DNA of 64,000 nucleotides from the NCBI GenBank assembly GCA_022747635.1, contig JAKTNV010000168.1, forward strand, positions 396,501 through 460,500, written 5' to 3'. The position numbers and the translations under genes are program-made. Under the pieces are notes generated by a model. The model worked only from the letters and a program-made list of their open reading frames with translations, did not search any database and was not told the DNA's origin. Shown piece by piece: positions 1 to 10,396 of the stretch. Source of the DNA: Hetaerina americana. Lineage: Eukaryota; Arthropoda; Insecta; Odonata; Calopterygidae. How positions within the stretch are numbered: position 1 is the stretch's first letter; every line of letters starts with the position of its first letter.

Positions 1-1165
1 TTTCCCACCCGCACCTGAGCAGTCTGAGACATGTACAGGTTGCGGATTAACCTCCTTTCCCTCCAATCTATTCCTATTTTCTGCAATATACTCATTAGTT
101 TTCCCAATTCACTCTATCAAACGCTTTTTCGAAATCTACGAAACAGTCAAATACGTCCTGGTTGTGTTCTATACCCCTCTCAATTAATAATCTCATTACT
201 GCAATGGCATCACGCGTACCTCTCCCCTTCCTAAACCCAAACTGATCATCCCCTAAGTAATCATTTGTCCTACTCTCTATCCTTTTGTTTATGATCCTGA
301 GAACAACTTTAGCTGCGTGGGATATCAAACTAATTGTCCTATAGTCCTCACATGACGTGGCATTTACCTTTTTCGGAATCGGAACTAAAACTGCTCTCAC
401 AAAGTCTTCCGGCCAGATTCCCTCCTCAAAAATGCTACGGATCAGCCCATATAGCCTCTTCCTACCACATTTTCCTAAGCATTTTAAAAGTTCCACGGGA
501 ATGTTATCTACCCCCACGGCCTTATTTAGTTTCATCTACCTTAATGCCCTTTCTATCTCATTGTCTAGTATGCCTGGACCTAAGCTATTTTCCTCTACGA
601 CATGTTCCTCTTCTATGTCTAACTTTGTTGGTCTGAGTTCTTACTATACAGTTCTTCTATATACTCCTTCCATCTATCTTGGATCTTTCCTGCATCAACT
701 ATTACCTTACCCGCCTTATCTCTAACTGTTAGCAAAGCTCTTCCTTTCTTACTTCCCGATAACGATTTAACTTTGCTGTACAGCGCACCGATTTCACCCT
801 TCCTCTGCAGACTTTCCATATCCTCGCACTGCGTCTTCCACCATGCGTCTTTTGCCTTATTTGTTGCCCGCCTCAATTTATTGTTCAATTCTTTGTACTT
901 CATTTTGCCTAATTCTGTATTTATATTCTTCCATTTTCGCCGCTCATCCATCTTTGTAATCATCTCATCCGTGATCCATGGTTTCCTAGTCCTTTAAGCG
1001 TTAACGGTTCCAATAGCGTCTTTTGCGGCTTTAGACAACCCTTTTTTGATCATTTCCCATTTTTCTTCGATAGCTATAAGCCCTTTACCATCCTCCATGA
1101 TTTTCTCTACCGCCTGTTTGTATTCCTTCCTTTTCAACCCATTTAATGCTTCTACATTCCATTTT
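1..1165 (-). pseudogene. RTE-clade LINE, reverse transcriptase part (broken)
   Basis: Minus-strand reading frames at 994-1200, 619-963 and 95-535 join into the linker and N-terminal half of a LINE reverse transcriptase. In order: a basic linker with KWNVEALNGLKRKEYKQ, a segment around WWKTQCEDMESLQRKGEIG, then RT blocks with LNKAVGVDNIPVELLK, VLVPIPKK, DYRTISLISH, FGFRKGRGTRDAI and FVDFEKAFDRVNW. The family is RTE-like, judged from the companion endonuclease in other copies here and the AETWSLK-type C-terminus seen at 55.3 kb. It is broken by stops between the frames, is 5'-truncated at 1165 and runs off the window at base 1, so the catalytic FADD box is not seen. It abuts an opposite-strand copy at 1168. 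Not expressed as a protein. Confidence 0.85.
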
Positions 1166-1167
1166 CT

Positions 1168-2175
1168 ATGGAAAACCAGTAACAGCAGGGCAGAAGACAC
1201 AGGAGAAGATGACCAAATTAGTTAGAGTAAGAACGTGGAATATTAGGACAATGAAGAGGACAGGGAAATTGGAGAATATCAAGCGAAAGATGGAAAGGGG
1301 AAAAATAGATATTCGAGGTGAGATGGAAGGATAGTGGGGATTACTGGAGTGATAAGCATAGAATGATATACAGCGGCGGGGATGAGAGCCAATGTGGGGT
1401 TGCCAAAGTGTTAATTAAAGAGGTAATAAGAAGCGTAGTCAACATAAAACAGGTAATGGATAGACTATTACTAGTAGAGATAAAAGCAGAACCGATGAAC
1501 TTGGCTATTATTCAGGTATACAAGCCACCAAGCAACCATAAAAAAGAAGATGTCGATAGGATATACGATCAGTTAGAGGACATGATCGCGTGTGTTCCCG
1601 CGGGGAAACATTTGATAGTGATGGGGGATTAGAATGCGACGGTAGGCGAGGGAAGAGATGGTGATGAGGTGGGGGACTACGGTTTAGGCACGAGGAATGA
1701 CCGCGGTGAGAAAGCAGTTGAGTTCTGCAGGAGACAGGGGCTAGTCATCACCAACACTTGGTTTAGACACCACAAAAGACGCAGGTATACATGGAAAATA
1801 CCAGGTGACTCAGAAAGGTATTAGCTAGATTATATCATGGTTAGACACAGGTTTAGGAACAGTGTTCGCACAGCTTCCCGGGAGCGGATGCGGACTCTGA
1901 CCACAATTTAGTTGTTATGAAATGTAGCGTCCGTTTTAAAAAGATAAGGCAGGGGCGGCGAGTTAGAAAATGGAATATAGAAGCATTGGATGGTTTGTAA
2001 AGAGAGGAATACAAACAGGCGGAAGGGGAAATCATGGAGGATGGTAAAGAGCTAAGTAGTATCGAAGAAAAATGGGAAACAATAAAGAAAGGATTATCGA
2101 AACTTAATGTAATTAGTAATTATGTCCATTCAAAAACCTACCTTAACCGGTAGATTACGTAATAATAAACAACCA
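1168..2175 (+). pseudogene. RTE-clade LINE, endonuclease part with 3' tail (internally deleted)
   Basis: The plus strand holds an apurinic-like endonuclease domain: VRTWNIRTM near 1224, the WKDSGDYWSD region near 1320, VEIKAEPMNLAIIQVY near 1480, and HLIVMGD at 1610-1630 followed by a TAG in place of the expected Trp codon. After that come NATVGEGRDGDEVGDYGLG, CRRQGLVITNTWFRHHKRRRYTW and LDYIMVRHR. Beyond the linker (about 1960-2100) the sequence jumps to a terminal segment containing ACCTACCTTAACCGGTAGATTAC, which also ends the copy near 55.7 kb. This is therefore an internally deleted element that kept its 5' and 3' ends and lost the whole RT. Several stops and frameshifts make it dead. The start matches the 5' UTR of the copy at 51.7 kb. 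Confidence 0.85.
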
Positions 2176-2341
2176 AAAAACTAAAGAAACTCATTAGCTT
2201 TCAAATATTCATTTGTATCAATATATGTATTCTACAGATATACCGATGTTATCCATTTATATATTCTTAAGTCATAAGGATTCTCTTCATAATTGATACA
2301 ATGCTTCTCTCGTTCAAAATATATTAATTAAATGCCAGGTC

Positions 2342-2506
2342 ATTACACCTACCTGCAAGTTGTTCAAGCAAAGCCACTATGAACTCATTTAACGCATCGG
2401 CTTGTCTTGTCATCCTTACGCCAACTTCTTCTGTTTCCGGCAATTTATGAGCATGGATCATCAGGGCTACGGACACGAGCACAGAGAGAAATAAAGAAGC
2501 CTTCAT
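2342..2506 (-). CDS. Putative secreted peptide precursor, first coding exon
   Basis: The ATG at 2506 opens a frame beginning MKASLFLSVLVSVALMIHA, a textbook signal peptide (basic n-region, 14-residue hydrophobic core, likely cleavage after HA). It is followed by a short acidic/basic stretch and an amphipathic helix-like segment ADALNEFIVALLEQLAG. The open frame runs to about 2324 (60 codons), but a strong minus-strand donor, GCAG|GTAGGT, falls at 2342/2341, so I take the exon end there and the remaining residues as intron read-through. Size and layout would suit a small hormone or neuropeptide precursor whose active part lies in a later exon. I do not recognise the family. No second exon was found. 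Confidence is limited because a 60-codon ORF alone can be chance; the signal peptide plus donor raise it. Confidence 0.45.
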
Positions 2507-2509
2507 CCT

Positions 2510-4130
2510 ATCTTGCTGCTTGTTTCTTCTTTGGCTGGAATGAGGACCTATTTTCGAAATAAAAGTAGGATGTCAATCGGACGCTGAAACTAAGTTTGAA
2601 GTATTGATAATCGATTAATTGATATATTTATCACTAATTTTAATTTATATTACCTTCCGTAGGTGGTAAAAAATTGAATTAATAATTTTAATATAAAACC
2701 TATGAAAGTGACCTTAACACTATTTATTTGATAAGAACACTGTATAATAAACAGTTTTCCAGGACCACTATATAGGTCATATCTAAAAGGGGCTTTGGCT
2801 TCTTTGGTTGTACGTACTTTCTCTAAATTATTTAAAGCTTGCGAAAGTAACGTTCTATAATTTTTGCTTCTCGTTTAAGTGATACAAAGAATATAAGGAT
2901 ATAAATGGTTTCTAATATAATTGCCGAGAACCATTTTTACCAACGTGACTATGTTTCTCAGCGGGGTTCACCGGAGGGACTCGGTGTGTGGGCCTCTGAC
3001 GTAAACACGCGTTAACTTCTAACAACCTGCGAGCGTTCGTTTTGGGTTGATGGTTTTTTTGGTGGACCGCTGTCGACCGATTCAGGGCATGCCGAAAATG
3101 CAGCAAACAGTTAAATTGCTGCAGGCCGTCCTCTTTTGTTTGGGATTAAAGGAATCAGAAACGCCGAAGCTTGCACGCTTAAAGACCTTCCGTCTTCACG
3201 GGAGCCTTTGAGTCGAAACAAACAGCTGACAGAAACATTTTTATGCCTTTTTAAGGCATAAGTTCTGTACATTCTTTAATATTTTAGCAATAAATTTTTA
3301 AAAATCATCATCGCTAAAATATAATTCCTCACTTTCCCGATATATTTGCTATGTACGCCTTAGGGCATGAAATCTTATCAAAAGAGAGCATCTAAAACCA
3401 CGGATGGAAAGCCTAATTCTCTAATCTTACTTCATATTTATGAAGAGAACCATAATTTTTGTTACTTTAAAGTCGTTATTTTTGTATTTACAATTTATAT
3501 TATTATAAATTAGCGTTTAATGCTCTAAATGAAGGTGTTCATATATTCCCATTGTAGGTAATATTTCATGGAGCTATCATGTACTCTACAATATAATCCT
3601 GGAAAAAATTGAATTTCAAATTGCTACTCTCGTGAAAAAAAGACCGAAGAATGTTTTTTAGAAAAGGAATTGGACGGACTTACCTCTTCGGTTCCTTGGA
3701 ATGGACTGGTTGCTTTCTAAAAGGTGGAGAGAGCTCTACTTATACCCATGGTCTAGATAACTCTATCAATGTGTGGATATGCATTTCAATGGTTTTTCTC
3801 AATAGTTTCCACCGGATATTCAAGCTCAAAAAATATGTAGACGGTTTTTTTTCGCATGATGATAAGCCTGAATTGATACTGAGTTTGAAAATAAACAATC
3901 ACCCTAATGCAGAACATTGACGGGAAAAAATATTCAAAACTCATTTAAACACACTTATCTAATAGGATGTGCATAATTCATCGAAGATGAAGGCAAAATG
4001 GATAGGGTACACTGACAATGGATAGGGTCAACTATTTCATATAGTGGCAGAGTCCACATCTGCTCCTGGGAAGCTGTGCGAATTGATCATACTATCCTTT
4101 AATCTGTGCCTAACCATTGCACACGGTGTG
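2510..4130. other. Gene-free AT-rich stretch
   Basis: No convincing coding, RNA or transposon signal. A moderately GC-rich patch at 2930-3210 has a short minus-strand ORF without recognisable motifs. The open frame at 3651-3920 has no features of a protein family. Confidence 0.5.
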
Positions 4131-4139
4131 GTTAAAAGA

Positions 4140-5036
4140 GAAATACTGATTTCATAACTTTTTTATTTCGACAGGTACAGCTTAATCGAACTTGTCATAT
4201 TCAAAGTACATGCCTTGAGTGACGACAAACATTTGCCAACGTTTCTTCCCACCCTATAACCCTGCCTCGTAAGCCGCCTTAGGGATCCTCTTCAGGTCCA
4301 CCGTACAATTAGTTTTAATGTCTGCAATAGAGTCGAATCGGTGCCCTTTCAAGGTTGATTTTAACTTTGGAAGCAAAAGAAAGTCTGATGGAGCCACATC
4401 TGGAGAGTAGGGTGGCTGCGGGATCACGGAAGTTCCGGTTCTGGCGAAAAACTCTGTCACGATCAGTGCCGTGTGGCCCGGAACGTTATCGTGGCGGAAA
4501 CGCCATACATTGTTTCTCCGGCCTCTTTCGGCTCACTGCGACCCTCAGCATCTTCATAACCTTAACGTAGGCATCTTTGTTGACGGTTTCACTTTGAGGA
4601 ATGTATTCCTAATGAATCAGCCCTGGCCAATCGAAGAAAGACACCAGCATGACCTTCTCAATGGACCGGGACATGCGAGCTTTCTTTGGTCACGGAGAAT
4701 GAGGACCTTTTCTCTGAGAACACTGGGCCTTTGTCTCAACATCATAATCGTAAACCCAGGTTTCGTCACCGGTTACGATGGTTCTAAGAAACTCTGGGTC
4801 GGCATTGGCTCTGATCCAGGAGCTCCTGGCAAATGTCCACACGTTTTGTCTCTGTTCATCAGTCGGCACCCGCGGGGCAAATTTTTATGAGACGCACGTC
4901 ATGCTCAAAATGTCTATCAAAATTGTCTGACAGGATCCAAAACTAATGTTCACTTCCTCGGCTATCTCCCTAACAGTTAAACGACAATTTACCCACACCA
5001 AATCGTTCACCAATTTGATATGTTTGGGGTCTGTCA
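4140..5036 (-). pseudogene. mariner-family transposase remnant (family 2)
   Basis: The minus strand encodes fragments of a mariner (IS630/Tc1/mariner) transposase. Around 4254-4460 lies the C-terminal catalytic region with FFARTGTSVIPQPPYSPD and DVAPSDFLLLPKLKSTLKGH, which contains the third catalytic Asp in PDVAP. Between 4600 and 4900 the plus-strand sequence is the complement of the conserved TGDETWVYGYD block and the RPKKARMSRS block. The N-terminal HTH part ends near 5036, where an RTE fragment begins. Numerous stops interrupt it. The same family is present in better shape at 41.8-42.9 kb on the plus strand. Confidence 0.8.
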
Positions 5037-5610
5037 AAGTGGAAGTCGCATAGATCTAAAATATCTATATTTCCACTACCCATCTCTGGCTTTATATTCT
5101 CTAATTTTCCTATCCCCAGCATTGTCCTAACATTCCAGGTCCTAACATTCTAACTAATGTGGCCTTCTTCTTCTGCGTCTTCTGTCCTGCTGCTGTCGGT
5201 TTTCCCAAGGGTTTTGTGGGTTGACGACCGCGGAAGCCTTGCCTCTCCTGCTGCCGGGCTTAACACACGGTCGACTGGGCCAAGTCCCATAGTTGTCAGG
5301 ACTCATATTCTCTGTAGTGTCTATCATTTTGTTCTTGGGAATGATAATTGATGTCGTTTCCCGTTGCCTTCCTCAATAGTGTTTTTAACGCGACACCATC
5401 ACTCACTGGCCGCCCCACTTGGGTCAGACACCTTTGCAGCCGCCTCACTGGGGAACAGACGCTGCGTGGAATACCTTTCGTCTGGCTCCTAACATTCGAC
5501 CTATCTGGCATGGGTGACACTACCAGGAGCAATAATTATTACTCCCGCCAGCACAGCTCTAGGGGTCATCGGAACGCACAAGCCCTTCCACCACGTCAAG
5601 GTTGGGGATA
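5037..5610 (-). mobile_element. RTE LINE 5' end fragment (5' UTR plus start of endonuclease)
   Basis: Read on the minus strand this matches the 5' end of the RTE copy at 51.65-52.16 kb, including the conserved patch with the complement of GACGACCGCGGAAGCCTTGC and the block around TTACTGGCCGCCCCACTTGG-like sequence. It covers the 5' UTR and the first endonuclease residues, then stops at the mariner remnant at 5036. It ends at 5605-5610, the same point where the copy at 52.16 kb ends, which defines the element's 5' terminus. Not coding on its own. Confidence 0.7.
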
Positions 5611-7313
5611 TCAGATATATTCAAGTGGTCAACCAAATCAATCATGTACTGCTCCTGAAGGCATGCATGCGTCTTCAAAATATAGATGAAGATCCCATCG
5701 AGCATAGAAGCAATCCCATGGAGAAAGAGGAAAGGTGGATAAAGTAGGGTAATCTGAATTTGTTGGTGAACATCAAGAGAAATTGGGGAGGAGAGTGCAA
5801 GAAAGAGGTAAGGATTTTAACAAGGTTGATTCAGTGGAGAAAATATTAACTGAAATTGAGAATACAGCAAAAAAGATTAAAAAGAGACTTTCAGAGGGTG
5901 AAAGCTCATTGTTAATCACAAAACATTTTCTTTGTTCTCCCATCTATTCATTTTATATTCTCGATCCCCACCCATTGTCCAAAATCCTCTAAATCTCAGC
6001 AAATCAACTCGCTTCAATTAGCAGGTTTCAATGGATGTACAGAACCATGCTACAAATAAGTTTGGATAACACTTTCTCAATATCCCTGCCAGTAATCCCC
6101 TCACTGCAAAATATTTTCTCCCGAATTTGCTTAAATTTGGCGAGCTATCCTAGCTAAATTTTAATCAACTTTTAAGCAAAACTAGGAGGATTAAATGTTA
6201 AACAAGAAACACTTGAGGAAGGGCCGCTATTTTTTATAAAATTTAATGGTAAATTTTTTTTAGCTGAAAACTGTTTTCCTGAAACTCTGGTATAATCGTG
6301 CTTGAAAAATTATGGGAATTTAAAGCAAATTACTACTGTATTACTTATTGAAAACAACAAAAAATATAAAAATGAGTTCTCTTAATCGTACTATCTGTTT
6401 GAATTGGTGGAAAAACTTCAAAAAGGTTACATCAATGCTAATTACAATTTTCATCAACCATTATAACAAATGGAAAATACTGCTCTAGCTCTTAATGGAG
6501 CCATTAATCCTAATTGACCCAATGTATGTTGATGAAAATGTTGAAAACATAAAGGGCATGCTTACAATGCATCCCAACCCTCTCTCAAAGATGTCAACCA
6601 CCCAATCACAGCAATCGTATTTCACAAACAGCAACCACAATTTTACAAATTGAAATAAGACTAAGAAACACGGATGTCATTATTACCAAACCCACCACTT
6701 GACAATTCAACATAGGTTGAGCATCACAGGTCCAGGCTCCTGTAGTCATCACCGTGAAAATCCTCCTCAATGACTGTCATCTCATTTCCGTTAACATAGA
6801 TATTAAGCAATTCTGTTGGTGGAACTTCTATTTTGAAGAATGTCAGCAAGTTATTTTAAACTCGCTGACAATCGTATTTTAATCCTGGTAAACTTGGCAA
6901 ACTTAAGATATTTGGCTGATATTCAGCCAGTTCCACTTTGGCTGAAAATTCCTAGGTTTTGTAGTGTTCCTCATTATAAAAGTGAATTTGCCTGAAGCAA
7001 TTACTCTGCCTATGTCCCTATAACTCTCTGGTCATCTTGGTTGACAGCTCAAGCTGACCAGGGGATTACAATTATTCCCATAAAAAAGGAATAAACGGGA
7101 TGACATTTACCAAAGGTTACAAAAGATTGTGGCTGAAATGCATCAGCTTTTACGTAGGGAGCAGTTTGCGGGGGAAGGTGGTGATGAGAGGGTTTGCAAG
7201 CTTGGGCTGGTGGTGGAGGAGGCTTACAATGGATTAGAATATGCTACAAATGAAAGCCTTGATTGTTCTGCTTGTATTTTTAAATTATTAATCAAAACCA
7301 AAATTGATCATAA
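5611..7313. other. Mostly gene-free; one possible exon remnant near 7.1-7.3 kb
   Basis: AT-rich, no transposon recognised. A lysine-rich frame at 5783-5992 (helical, coiled-coil-like ENTAKKIKKRLSEGE) has a GTAAGG donor at about 5807 but no supporting family. At 7129-7326 (plus) a frame reads MHQLLRREQFAGEGGDER and GLVVEEAYNGLEYATNE, which recalls the start of the uracil-phosphoribosyltransferase homologue family (LVVEE followed by NxLxY). The match is short and without clear splice sites, so this is only a suggestion. Confidence 0.3.
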
Positions 7314-7979
7314 TCATAATGAATAAGAAATACTTGGTTTTTCCACACAAACTTTATTTTTACGACCGGGTTTCGACGAGGATCGTCATCATCAGGTAAT
7401 TATTTCAGAAATATACACACATATATATACCCTTGCAATGCTGAAAATATGAGGTGAAGGAGTAAGGGACAGAGTTATTGGTCAGTATGGCTAGGGGGGG
7501 GAGGGATTACGGGGTGTAATTTGGTCGGAGAGTGGGTGGGGACGGTTAGTCCTTTGGGCAGGCAGGTAGAAAGAGGAAGGAGAACGGGGGGGGGGGTCCC
7601 CCTTGTTCTCGGGGCTGTTGGAGGGAAACGGTTGATGTGGGAGTGAAAGGTCGAGGAGAGGAGATCTGAAGGTGTATAATACGTCGTTAACTATTTTGCA
7701 CTTGGTCCTTTCACTCTTGATGATTTCCATCTGTTCGAGCGCGTCCATCCGGGGTCCTTTTCTTTCCACATGCATAATTTCCAGCTTAAAATCACTGGAA
7801 TGTCCGTTATCCAAAAGATGTTTTGAAAATTGGGACGCACCATTCTTGTTTCTGAAGGAAGCTTGGTGTTCCTTGAGCCTTTCCTTGAATTTCCTTCCCG
7901 TTTGCCCCACGTAAACGGCTGAGCACTCACAGGAGAGTTTGTATACTCCACTCTTCTCTAGATCTGGGATTTACATTCT

Positions 7980-8768
7980 TTGTTTACATTTTCCTGGGTC
8001 ATGGAAAATGTAAACAAAGAACTCCAAATAATTAAATGCATTGCCCATAATAACGGTTACCGAACTCAGTTAGTAGATAAATTGTACAAAAAGAAAATGG
8101 AGAAAAGGGCTGTAAAATTAATCTATAGCACCGCCCCCGAAAGAGACAACACGGCCAAATGGCAAAGATTCCTTTTTTTAGGAAAGCTGTCCCTGAAAGT
8201 CACCAGTAGGATACCAAGGGATAGATTCATACCCGCTTTTTACAATAAAACAAATTTAAAAAACTTAATAACCAACGGGAAGGAAAAAATCCCAGATCTA
8301 GAGAAGAGTGGAGTATACAAACTCTCCTGTGAGTGCTCAGCCGTTTACGTGGGGCAAACGGGAAGGAAATTCAAGGAAAGGCTCAAGGAACACCAAGCTT
8401 CCTTCAGAAACAAGAATGGTGCGTCCCAATTTTCAAAACATCTTTTGGATAACGGACATTCCAGTGATTTTAAGCTGGAAATTATGCATGTGGAAAGAAA
8501 AGGACCCCGGATGGACGCGCTCGAACAGATGGAAATCATCAAGAGTGAAAGGACCAAGTGCAAAATAGTTAACGACGTATTATACACCTTCAGATCTCCT
8601 CTCCTCGACCTTTCACTCCCACATCAACCGTTTCCCTCCAACAGCCCCGAGAACAAGGGGGACCCCCCCCCCCGTTCTCCTTCCTCTTTCTACCTGCCTG
8701 CCCAAAGGACTAACCGTCCCCACCCACTCTCCGACCAAATTACACCCCGTAATCCCTCCCCCCCCTAG
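7980..8768 (+). CDS. PLE C-terminal ORF: RT thumb/linker plus GIY-YIG endonuclease
   Basis: The 262-codon frame corresponds to the C-terminal part of a Penelope-like polyprotein. Residues about 1-100 are the connector after RT. The GIY-YIG nuclease begins at about residue 110 with GVYKLSCECSAVYVGQTGRKF, containing the YKL and YVG motif halves and the catalytic Arg in GRKFKERLKEHQ; a conserved His/Glu pair follows in HLLDNGHSS and ALEQMEIIK. The tail is Pro/Ser-rich. The first codons use a weak start and the RT domain is absent, so this is a fragment and not a functional gene. The same reading frame is mirrored on the minus strand at 7491-7910 because of the inverted arms. Confidence 0.85.
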   Translation: MFTFSWVMENVNKELQIIKCIAHNNGYRTQLVDKLYKKKMEKRAVKLIYSTAPERDNTAKWQRFLFLGKLSLKVTSRIPRDRFIPAFYNKTNLKNLITNGKEKIPDLEKSGVYKLSCECSAVYVGQTGRKFKERLKEHQASFRNKNGASQFSKHLLDNGHSSDFKLEIMHVERKGPRMDALEQMEIIKSERTKCKIVNDVLYTFRSPLLDLSLPHQPFPSNSPENKGDPPPRSPSSFYLPAQRTNRPHPLSDQITPRNPSPP

Positions 8769-8861
8769 CCATACTGACCAATAACTCTGTCCCTTACTCC
8801 TTCACCTCATATTTTCAGCATTGCAAGGGTATATATATGTGTGTATATTTCTGAAATAATT

Positions 8862-8896
8862 ACCTGATGATGACGATCCTCGTCGAAACCCGGTCG
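8862..8896 (+). ncRNA. Hammerhead-like motif at PLE copy 1 terminus
   Basis: The sequence shows CTGATGA, a stem of GACGA/TCGTC closed by a three-base loop, then GAAAC and CCGGTC. This is the order of a type-I hammerhead core (CUGANGA, stem II, GAAA, short stem III, UH). One extra base sits between CUGAUGA and stem II, so activity is doubtful. Degenerate hammerheads in the terminal repeats of Penelope-like elements are known. A mirror copy lies at 7363-7397 on the minus strand. Confidence 0.5.
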
Positions 8897-9077
8897 TAAA
8901 AATAAAGTTTGTGTGGAAAAACCAAGTATTTCTTATTCATTATGAATCGTTTCCACAAAGTGACGGCGGATACTATACAGTGATCATAATCACTCAAGAA
9001 AAATATTAGTCTCTCACATTGTAGTTCATTATTAAATAACAGCATGATACGTTGGTTTGGAAGACTTACATGAAAAA

Positions 9078-10396
9078 TACAGGATCGCACCCAAAAGTGG
9101 TAGGACTGATTTTCTCTGGCGCGAACGGAGCGGTGGAGGGGGGTCTGCCTGGCAGGGTAAGGTGGAGGGGGCTCTTAGCAACTGACCGACATAAACCTCA
9201 GTCGCCTGCGGGCTGTCGTTGAGTGAGGACACCGTTTTTAGTGAAGCAAGTTTTTTGTCCGCGTCGAAAAACAAAATGAATCTGAATTTAGAGCAAAGTT
9301 ATTCCGTGAAGTTTTGTGTGAAACTCGGGAAGACGGCAAGTGAGACCCTCGATATGATCAAGCAGGCTTATGGGGATACTGCCTTAAGCCGTTCCACAGT
9401 ATTTGAGTGGCACAAGTTGTTTAAAGAGGGTAGGGAGCTCGTTGAAGACGACCATCGCTCCGGACGGCCGTCGACGGCAAGAACCGACACGAATGTGGAC
9501 AGAGTGAGGACACTGCTGAACACAGACCGACGCTTAACCAGTGAAGAAATTGCAGACCAATTGGGTCTGTCTGCATCCAACGTCCAACGCATTATTACAC
9601 AGGATTTGGCCATGCGCAAGGTATTGCCAAGATGGTGCCGAAAATTCTGAGTGTCGACCAACAGGCAACGCGTGTGCGCATTTCCGAAGAAGTGTTAGCC
9701 AATTTGCACCGAGATGAAAACTGTTTGGACAATGTGATAACTGGTGAGGAAACATGGGTTATTCAATATGACCCCGAAACGAAAAGACAATCCGCGGAAT
9801 GGCACACTTCCGCGTCCCCACGTCCAAAAAAGGCTCGCATGAGCAAATCAAAAATCAAAACGATGTTGATTGTGTTTTTCGACCGTCATGGAGTGGTTCA
9901 CAAGGTGTGTGTCCCACCAGGGGAGACTGTGAATGCGAACTTTCACGTTCAGGTACTCACCCGCCTCCGAGAACGCGTGAAAAAAGTGCGACCGGCCATC
10001 GCAAACTGCTGGGTGCTTCATCATGACAATGCGCCGTGTCATGGCGCGCTCGTCGTCAGACAGCTCCTGGCCAAATACGGCGTTGCCATGTTGCCGCACC
10101 CGCCCTGTTCTCCCGATCTGGCGCCAACGGACTTCTTCCTCAACCCCCTGATGAAAAGACAGCTCAAGGGACTACGTTATGACTGGATAAAGGCCGTTCA
10201 AGAGGCTTCGACGAGGGTCATCAACGGCATCCCCAAAGAAAATTTCCAGCGGGCGTACGAGGAATGGGACAACGTTATACTAATTGTGTAGCAGCTCAAG
10301 GAGCATACTTTGAAGATTATTAAGTCGATGTAAGTATATCGTCAATAAAATTCTTGTAAAAAAATCCGACCTACCACTTTTGGGTGCGACCCCGTA
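9078..10396 (+). mobile_element. mariner element, full length (family 1), with TA duplication
   Basis: TA dinucleotides at 9078-9079 and 10395-10396 flank a 1315-bp unit (9080-10394) with terminal inverted repeats: left CAGGATCGCACCCAAAAGTG, right the complement of CGGGGTCGCACCCAAAAGTG. The repeats continue with GGTAGGWC and a T-rich tract. Length, TA target and D,D34D-type transposase inside are all characteristic of mariner. A second, internally deleted copy of the same family is at 49435-50195. Confidence 0.93.
9276..10291 (+). pseudogene. mariner transposase (family 1), one frameshift
   Basis: The first frame runs from the Met at 9276 (MNLNLEQSYSVKFCVKLGK) to 9650 and holds the N-terminal DNA-binding region, including the second HTH (LTSEEIADQLGLSASNVQRII). 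The second frame (9632-10291) continues with the WVPxxLS-type linker (KMVPKILS here) and the catalytic domain. The overlap at 9632-9650 marks a frameshift. Catalytic positions: the first Asp of the usual TGDETW block reads TGEETW (D to E); the second is in HHDNAPCH; the third is in CSPDLAPTDFF. The changed first Asp and frameshift make it inactive. C-terminus ends at a stop at 10291. Confidence 0.9.

Larger units (their letters stand above)
7314..8945 (+). mobile_element. Penelope-like element copy 1 with 659-bp inverted arms
   Basis: The right arm (8287-8945) and left arm (7314-7972) are reverse complements of equal length (659 bp), with a 314-bp unique centre. The unique centre plus right arm carry the GIY-YIG ORF; the left arm is an inverted duplicate of its 3' half. 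Both outer ends finish in TCATAATGAATAAG. Such partially inverted duplications (pseudo-LTRs) are typical of Penelope-like retroelements. At the centre a small hairpin pairs 7979-7995 with 8003-8019 (TTCTTTGTTTACATTTT). I could find no difference between the arms by eye, which implies a recent event or gene conversion. The element lacks its RT domain, so it is 5'-truncated. Confidence 0.85.

Noticed and set aside
8308..8568. Second open frame overlapping the PLE nuclease (86 codons)
   Set aside because: Frame shadow of the GIY-YIG ORF; no independent motif.
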